A stretch of DNA of 64,000 nucleotides, from the NCBI RefSeq assembly GCF_000725345.1, contig NZ_CP008852.1:1827693-1891692 (forward strand). The letters run 5' to 3'. How positions within the stretch are numbered: the stretch's first letter is position 1; every line of letters starts with the position of its first letter. A program made the position numbers and the translations under genes. Source of the DNA: Pelosinus sp. UFO1. GTDB lineage: Bacteria; Bacillota; Negativicutes; DSM-13327. The notes beneath the pieces were generated by a model. The model made no database searches and was not told the origin of the DNA. It was given only the letters and a program-made list of their open reading frames with translations. This document shows, one piece after another, positions 59,306-64,000 of the stretch.

Positions 59306-59608
59306 ATGCCTAAACTAAAAGATTATCTTAATTCAGACTTAAAAGTTTTCTTGAATGCCGATGAATTCGCCACGGAACATAATATTGATGGACAAGACAT
59401 TCTTTGTGTAATTGACGAAGATAGAGCCATACCTAATGCAAATGACGGCGTATATGTTATACGCCGTCATTTATTTATCAGTCAAACAGATCTTGGGTAT
59501 ATACCAATACCCGATCAGAAGATTGAGGTCGATGGTAAATATTATTATGTAATTGATTGTATAAAGGAAGATCTTCTAGAGATTATTCTGGAGGCACGAG
59601 ATTCGTGA
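59306..59608 (+). CDS. Head-tail connector-type protein (gpFII/neck-like)
   Basis: 100 residues, beta-rich (YYYVIDCIKEDLLEIILEA at the end), in the position of the FII-type head-tail joining protein. It holds an unusual perfect inverted repeat in its middle (59440-59472). TAGGAGGCGTTCAAT precedes the ATG. Confidence 0.7.
   Translation: MPKLKDYLNSDLKVFLNADEFATEHNIDGQDILCVIDEDRAIPNANDGVYVIRRHLFISQTDLGYIPIPDQKIEVDGKYYYVIDCIKEDLLEIILEARDS
59440..59472. repeat. Perfect 15-bp inverted repeat inside a coding gene
   Basis: AAATGACGGCGTATA, loop TGT, TATACGCCGTCATTT. It lies wholly inside the connector gene and so also encodes protein (NDGVYVIRRHLFI). Confidence 0.9.
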
Positions 59609-60165
59609 TTGAATTTACTTCGGATCAAATCAGCAGGGGAGAAGCTCTATTGGGTGGGATTAAAGACGCTTTACCAAAAGCGCAAAGCAATGCTATTAAT
59701 CGTAGCCTAATCACGGCTAGAGCGGAAGCAATCCGTAGTGTGAGAGAACAATATATTGTGGACGCTAGTACTATAAGAAAAACAATGGTAATTAAAAATG
59801 CTAGTCTTAATAAACCATCTGGTTCTATATCATCTACAGGCAGTCCAATTGCTCTCTCAAAGTTTGATATAAGCCCTACTAGACCAAACAGTAAGCAAAG
59901 GATTCCTGTTACTGCAAGGGTTAAATTGGGGAGTAGTAAGAAAACCATAAAAAACGCATTTATAGCGCGAACATCAAACGGACACATAGGGGTGTTTATC
60001 CGTGCAGGTAAAAGCCGTTTTCCGATCAAGCAACTTTATGGTCCCAGTGTTCCGCAAATGTTAGGTGAAAAAAATGTGAGCAAAAAAATTGAAGAGAAAG
60101 CGGCTGAGACTCTTGATAAACGCCTTGAACATGAAATTAATCGAATTTTGGAGGGCCATTCATGA
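59605..60165 (+). CDS. Minor tail protein Z-like
   Basis: 186 residues of the lambda minor tail Z type (ALPKAQSNAINRSLITARAE, basic middle, KKIEEKAAETLDKRLEHEI at the end). It is thought to act at tail completion. GTG 59605 with GGAGG 10 bases upstream; the longer frame from 59557 lacks a site. Confidence 0.8.
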   Translation: MIEFTSDQISRGEALLGGIKDALPKAQSNAINRSLITARAEAIRSVREQYIVDASTIRKTMVIKNASLNKPSGSISSTGSPIALSKFDISPTRPNSKQRIPVTARVKLGSSKKTIKNAFIARTSNGHIGVFIRAGKSRFPIKQLYGPSVPQMLGEKNVSKKIEEKAAETLDKRLEHEINRILEGHS

Positions 60166-60647
60166 ATATTCCAATTATGATGAGTGAACTAATTAAAGCA
60201 GTTCAGCAGGCTACTGTCCATCTACAACTTGAAACTAAAAATAAAACCTGCCGGGCTCCGCAAGTCGTAGAGGGATATTTACCTCCTAAAAATCCAAAAG
60301 ATCCTCAAGGGATAGAGGATTTTCCTTACGTGATTGCCCGTTATTTAAGTGATGAAAGTCAAAGTGAAGGATCAATGGCACAAGTAAAATTAATTTGCGG
60401 GATTTATTCAGAAGATGATCAGCAAGGATGGCGTGATTTAGTAAATGCAATGGATGCTATAAAGACTCATTTACTAAGTAAACGGTTTTTCGGAGGATGC
60501 TTTGAAATTGAATTACCTCTTAAAAGGGTAATTCCCGAAGAACAAGGAGCACCTGAGTGGGTTGGATGGCTCACTCTCAACATATCAACACCAAATATAT
60601 TGGAGGTGACAGAAGATGTCAGAAGAATCCTTGAAGGAACCAAATAA
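60162..60647 (+). CDS. Tail completion/terminator-type protein (Gp37-like)
   Basis: 161 residues. FPYVIARYLSDESQSEGSMA and IYSEDDQQGWRDLVNAMDAI are typical of the small tail proteins that cap the tail before joining. The ATG overlaps the previous stop; its own end overlaps the next gene by 32 bases. Confidence 0.65.
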   Translation: MNIPIMMSELIKAVQQATVHLQLETKNKTCRAPQVVEGYLPPKNPKDPQGIEDFPYVIARYLSDESQSEGSMAQVKLICGIYSEDDQQGWRDLVNAMDAIKTHLLSKRFFGGCFEIELPLKRVIPEEQGAPEWVGWLTLNISTPNILEVTEDVRRILEGTK

Positions 60648-60915
60648 GGAGCCGGACAAAACAGCATCAAATGTAGATAGTAGTTTAATATATCTTGGCC
60701 CAAACCTACCTTCTATGCTTAATCGTTTTACCGTGTATAAGGGAGGAATGCCAAAACATTTAGATAAAATGGTAACTGATTGTCCAGAAATCGAAAGCAT
60801 GTTTGTACCAGTAGCGAAGCTGTCAGAAGTTATGGGGAAAATTAATCAAACAGGTACTCCTTATAACGTCTGGTATAACGCCATAATTGAGTTTATTAAG
60901 AAGGGAGTGAAATAA
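60616..60915 (+). CDS. Small tail-region protein, unknown
   Basis: 99 residues, with an acidic N-terminus and PSMLNRFTVYKGGMPKHLDK. Found between tail completion and sheath genes. GGAGGTGACAGAAG precedes the ATG. Function unknown. Confidence 0.65.
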   Translation: MSEESLKEPNKEPDKTASNVDSSLIYLGPNLPSMLNRFTVYKGGMPKHLDKMVTDCPEIESMFVPVAKLSEVMGKINQTGTPYNVWYNAIIEFIKKGVK

Positions 60916-60916
60916 T

Positions 60917-62377
60917 TTGTCATATAGACATGGAGTTTCTATTAGTGAAGTACCTACGTCAATTCTGCCGCCTGTAGAAGTGTCGGCAGGCTTGCCTGTT
61001 TTCATAGGGCGTGCGCCAATTAATTTAACGGGATCATCTGAATATGTGAATAAACCTTTATTGGCTTATTCCTATGATGAAGCTGTAAAGGCACTAGGCT
61101 ATACCAGCGATTTTGAAAACTATGAATTATGCGAAGCAATTAAAGTCATGTTTCAATTATTTGCTGTGAGTCCGATTGTTTTTATCAATGTATTAGATCC
61201 GGCCGTGCACAAAAAGACAGAAACCAATAAAACTGTAAACATTACTGCCGGGGAAGTGATATTAGCCCAGCAAGGAGTGTTACTTGATAGTTTGGCAGTG
61301 AGAAAAACATCTGCGGGACAACCTTTACAAAAAAATATAGATTATGCGGCTGCCTTTAATGATGGAGGGCAAGTGTTAATCAGTGTATTAGATGGTGGTG
61401 CCATTGATGCGAGTCAAACAACCTTAGTTGTATCCTATAACTATATCGATCCCGCGATGGTCACGGAAGAGGATATTATTGGCGGTGTTAGTGCAACGAC
61501 TGGGAAATTAACGGGCATGGAACTGATTAATCAAATTTTCCCTTTATTCCGTTTGGTACCGGGACAGATATTATCACCGGGATGGAGTCAAAGCCCAATG
61601 ATTGCCGCTATTATGAAAGCGAAAGTGCAAAATATTAATGGTTTATTTAAGGCAATTACGATATGTGATCTTGATTCTTCAGCGGAGGGGGCAGAATTGT
61701 ATACTGAAGCCCCCGCATGGAAAGAAAATAATAACTATACGGATAAAATGCAGATCAACTGCTGGCCTCTTGTAAAGCTCGGCAATGAAACATATCATCT
61801 GAGCACGCAATTAGCTGGAGTGATCTGCCGTGCTGATGCTGATAATAACGATATTCCTTATGTTAGTCCATCCAATCATAGCTTGCAGGTAAATGGAGCT
61901 ATTAATAAGGCTGGAGAAGAGATTTCACTTGGGCCTGATCAAGCCGCATATTTAAATGGTCAAGGAATTGTAACGGCTTTAAATTTTATCGGTGGCTGGA
62001 AAGCATGGGGGAATCGTACAGGCGTATTTCCCGGTGCGAGTGATCCAAAAGATAGTTGGATACCAGTGAGGAGAATGTTTAATTGGATTGGGAATGAACT
62101 TATTTTGACGTATTGGCAAAAGGTTGATAGCCCAATAAACAAGCGTTTAATACAAACAGTTGTAGATAGTTTTAATATTCGTCTCAATGGTCTTACTGCT
62201 AGAGGTGCTTTACTTGGTGGCCGGGTGGAGTTTCAGTCTGCTGAGAATCCAATCACAGATCTTATGAATGGGAAGGTTCGATTTCATGTTTACCAAACTC
62301 CACCAACTCCTGCAGAGGATCTAGAGTTTACACTTGAGTTTGATACCACATATTTAGAAAGTTTATTTAGTGAATAA
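60917..62377 (+). CDS. Contractile tail sheath protein
   Basis: 486 residues. SYRHGVSISEVPTSILPPVE is the typical sheath (gpFI/XkdK) opening, and the C-terminal part has DSFNIRLNGLTARGALLGGR and the last beta strand EFTLEFDTTYLESLF. It shows that the tail is contractile (myovirus). TTG start with AAGGGAG upstream. Confidence 0.93.
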   Translation: MSYRHGVSISEVPTSILPPVEVSAGLPVFIGRAPINLTGSSEYVNKPLLAYSYDEAVKALGYTSDFENYELCEAIKVMFQLFAVSPIVFINVLDPAVHKKTETNKTVNITAGEVILAQQGVLLDSLAVRKTSAGQPLQKNIDYAAAFNDGGQVLISVLDGGAIDASQTTLVVSYNYIDPAMVTEEDIIGGVSATTGKLTGMELINQIFPLFRLVPGQILSPGWSQSPMIAAIMKAKVQNINGLFKAITICDLDSSAEGAELYTEAPAWKENNNYTDKMQINCWPLVKLGNETYHLSTQLAGVICRADADNNDIPYVSPSNHSLQVNGAINKAGEEISLGPDQAAYLNGQGIVTALNFIGGWKAWGNRTGVFPGASDPKDSWIPVRRMFNWIGNELILTYWQKVDSPINKRLIQTVVDSFNIRLNGLTARGALLGGRVEFQSAENPITDLMNGKVRFHVYQTPPTPAEDLEFTLEFDTTYLESLFSE

Positions 62378-62391
62378 GGGAGGTGCGATGA

Positions 62392-62922
62392 ATGGACGGA
62401 ATTAATACAATTCCAGAAAGAATTGTAGGTCATCGGGTTTATCGGAATGGAAAAGATCTACTAGGTGTTGCTGATGTAGAGCTGCCGAAGATTCAATATA
62501 TTACCGAAACCTTAAAAGGGGCGGGTATCCTGGGAGAACTGGAAACACCGACGACAGGACAAACCAAAGCATTGAAGACGAAAATAAATTTTCGAACAAC
62601 TACGCCAGATATGATCAGTTTATTGGATTGTAGTGGCCATGATTTAGAATTTAGGGCTGCAATACAAAAATATGATGTTGCAAGTGGAGAACGAAGCTTT
62701 AATGCGGATCGGATTATAATTCGCGGTTTTCCTTCTGAAGGAGAACTAGGAAAATTGGAATCAGGGGCATCCGGCAATAGCTCTGTAGAACTAGAATGTG
62801 TGTACCTTAAATATGTAATCAATGATATAACGGTTCTTGAAATCGATAAATTAAATTATAAATATGTCGTAAATGGTGTAGATTCTTTAAGTGTGGTCCG
62901 TCAAGCATTGGGCCTATTATAA
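62392..62922 (+). CDS. Major tail tube protein (P2 FII-like)
   Basis: 176 residues. Matches the P2 tube family (ADVELPKIQYITETLKGAGI; RIIIRGFPSEGELGKLESGA). It directly follows the sheath gene as in P2. Confidence 0.9.
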   Translation: MDGINTIPERIVGHRVYRNGKDLLGVADVELPKIQYITETLKGAGILGELETPTTGQTKALKTKINFRTTTPDMISLLDCSGHDLEFRAAIQKYDVASGERSFNADRIIIRGFPSEGELGKLESGASGNSSVELECVYLKYVINDITVLEIDKLNYKYVVNGVDSLSVVRQALGLL

Positions 62923-62944
62923 AAAGGTTGGAGGAAGATTTAAG

Positions 62945-63253
62945 ATGAAACTTAATAAACCAATTACAAAAAATGGTGTTGAAATAGCGGAATTAAATTT
63001 TGATTTTAATAAAATCACTGGGAATCAAATTATAGCAGCCGAAAAAGAAGCTAGATTATTGGGAGATACTACTCCAGACTCTTGCTATAGCAAGACATTT
63101 CAAGCTATCATAGCTGCCAGAGCGGCAAACGAATCAGTTATTGTTGATGATATCTTGAATTTATCCGGTGCTGATTTCATACAAGCCACTACGGTGGCAG
63201 CAAATTTTTTGTTCGGATGGGCATTACCGGGCGCTCACCAGGAAAACTCATAA
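62945..63253 (+). CDS. Tail assembly chaperone, short form (P2 gpE-like)
   Basis: 102 residues. MKLNKPITKNGVEIAELNFD is the usual opening of gpE/phage tail assembly chaperones. TTGGAGGAAGATTTAAG precedes ATG 62945. Near its 3' end it carries the slippery sequence described for the long form. Confidence 0.85.
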   Translation: MKLNKPITKNGVEIAELNFDFNKITGNQIIAAEKEARLLGDTTPDSCYSKTFQAIIAARAANESVIVDDILNLSGADFIQATTVAANFLFGWALPGAHQENS

Positions 63254-63384
63254 GAAAAACAGCATTATCCTTAACTGAATATGAAAAAGTCTCGTATTGG
63301 ATGGAAATCCCCTTACGAGACTTTTTTGATTGGATTCAGGATGCTGTTGAATTGATGAAGGAAAGGAGGAAAAGAGAGAAGTGA
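62945..63384 (+). CDS. Tail assembly chaperone, long form by -1 frameshift (gpE+E'-like)
   Basis: At 63205-63211 the zero frame reads T TTT TTG (overlapping A AAT TTT at 63202-63208), a -1 slippery heptamer of the kind used by P2 gene E. Slipping leads into a frame that stays open to TGA 63382-63384 and ends KERRKREK. The downstream part has no start or ribosome binding site of its own. Tape measure starts at its stop. Well supported by position and family, not tested. Confidence 0.8.
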
Positions 63385-64000
63385 GTAAAGTGTTTCAAGT
63401 AGCCTTTGAAATTGCAGGTAAAATGGGATCTAGTTTTCAAAGCACCTTTTCCTCTGCCTCTGCTCAAATGAGAACCCTAGGGGCTCAGTCGGTTGCCCTT
63501 CGAGGTGATTTAAAGACTCTTGATGCTGCATATAAGTCGGGCGTAATCAATGTGGATAGCTATAAAAATGCTCAGGCTATGTTGAAAAATCAGCTTGAGC
63601 AAACCCAGTCAGCGCAATCAAGATTGATAGCAGCACAATCACAACAAAACGAAGCTAGTAAGCGGTCTTCACAAATTCGTGGTCGTATGGTCGATACAGC
63701 AATCACTGCAGCTCCATTATTGGCTGCTACAAAACAGGCTATTGACTTCGAAACCGCAATGGGCGGTGTAGCCAAACAGGTTCAGGGCGCTAGAGATGAT
63801 AATGGTGACCTAACCGATACGTATTATCAAATGCAGTCAAGTGTAATGCAACTCAGTAGAGATTTACGTATGTTGCCAGCTCCCGTAGCTGAAACAACAG
63901 CCGCTGCCGCCAGGATGGGTGTACAGGGAGTCGATGCACTGAATGATTTTGTCAAAATGTCTGTGCAAATGGGTGTAGCGTTTGATGGGAGTGGCGATCA
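63381..64000 (+). CDS. Tail tape measure protein (N-terminal part)
   Basis: At least 206 residues, open at the right edge. MSKVFQVAFEIAGKMGSSFQ is the usual start of P2-like tape measure proteins, followed by a long coiled coil (about 60-115) and ALLAATKQAIDFETAMGGVA, the conserved TMP core (TIGR01760-type). GTG overlaps the long chaperone stop by 4 bases; AAAGGAGGAAAAG lies upstream. Confidence 0.9.
   Translation, partial: MSKVFQVAFEIAGKMGSSFQSTFSSASAQMRTLGAQSVALRGDLKTLDAAYKSGVINVDSYKNAQAMLKNQLEQTQSAQSRLIAAQSQQNEASKRSSQIRGRMVDTAITAAPLLAATKQAIDFETAMGGVAKQVQGARDDNGDLTDTYYQMQSSVMQLSRDLRMLPAPVAETTAAAARMGVQGVDALNDFVKMSVQMGVAFDGSGD

Noticed and set aside
1-64000. CRISPR array
   Set aside because: I saw no series of identical direct repeats with regular unique spacers; the repeats found are leaders, operators and integrase tails.
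1-64000. Intact insertion sequences or rRNA genes
   Set aside because: No transposase frame, terminal inverted repeats or rRNA sequence was noticed.

Overview
The window reads as a low-GC, strictly fermentative Firmicute. The most likely group is the Negativicutes/Sporomusaceae (Pelosinus- or Sporomusa-like). That placement is inferred from the anaerobic lysine-fermentation cluster, strong AGGAGG ribosome binding sites, frequent TTG/GTG starts, the type III glutamine synthetase, and rubrerythrin-like and Tpx stress proteins; nothing in the window proves the genus.

Host part (1-30,740). Housekeeping genes (M16/PreP-like peptidase, RmuC) are followed by a complete set of genes for the first steps of lysine fermentation (5.7-17.7 kb). 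It forms two transcription units. The first is kdd, a KamB-like ATPase, a sigma-54 activator, kamD, kamE, kal and kce. The second is a lysine-type permease, kamA, atoD and atoA. Each unit has a near-consensus -24/-12 (sigma-54) promoter, and a shared 17-bp element lies 77-78 bp upstream of each, so the PAS-AAA-Fis activator encoded inside the first unit probably controls both. A decayed etfA tail follows atoA. Two different glutamine synthetases come next; the first (type III) has a leader with an AACGAA hexaloop hairpin overlapping an intrinsic terminator, as in ANTAR-controlled leaders. The rest are stress, cell-wall and transport genes, including a c-di-AMP (ydaO-type) riboswitch in front of a 3D-domain protein, and a tRNA-Val(GAC).

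Prophage (about 30,740 to beyond 64,000). The tyrosine integrase points back at the tRNA-Val gene, so the left end of the prophage is probably in that tRNA. The order is: lysogeny module (integrase, ImmA peptidase, CI-like repressor; divergent Cro-like gene, with three copies of a 20-bp operator); an early region of many very small genes, some duplicated; an HUH (rolling-circle type) replication protein overlapping ssb; a reverse-strand set of four secreted or membrane proteins; a late regulator; a 10-kb cargo region; then terminase, lambda-like head genes (GpA terminase, lambda portal, ClpP-type protease, D-like decoration, E-like capsid) and P2-like contractile tail genes (sheath, tube, frameshifted chaperone, tape measure, which runs off the window).

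The most unusual part is the cargo region (42.2-52.0 kb). It holds a probable PD-(D/E)XK nuclease, a DUF4145 protein, an AbiTii-domain protein, a TIR-like/deoxyribosyltransferase-fold protein and several unrecognised genes, mostly as single genes closed by their own terminators. Four consecutive cargo genes (48.4-52.0 kb) each sit directly behind a diverged remnant of the 3' end of a tyrosine integrase gene. Three or four others sit behind a different repeated leader with a TGTCGAA-like core. This looks like an array of modular anti-phage cassettes with recurring junction sequences.
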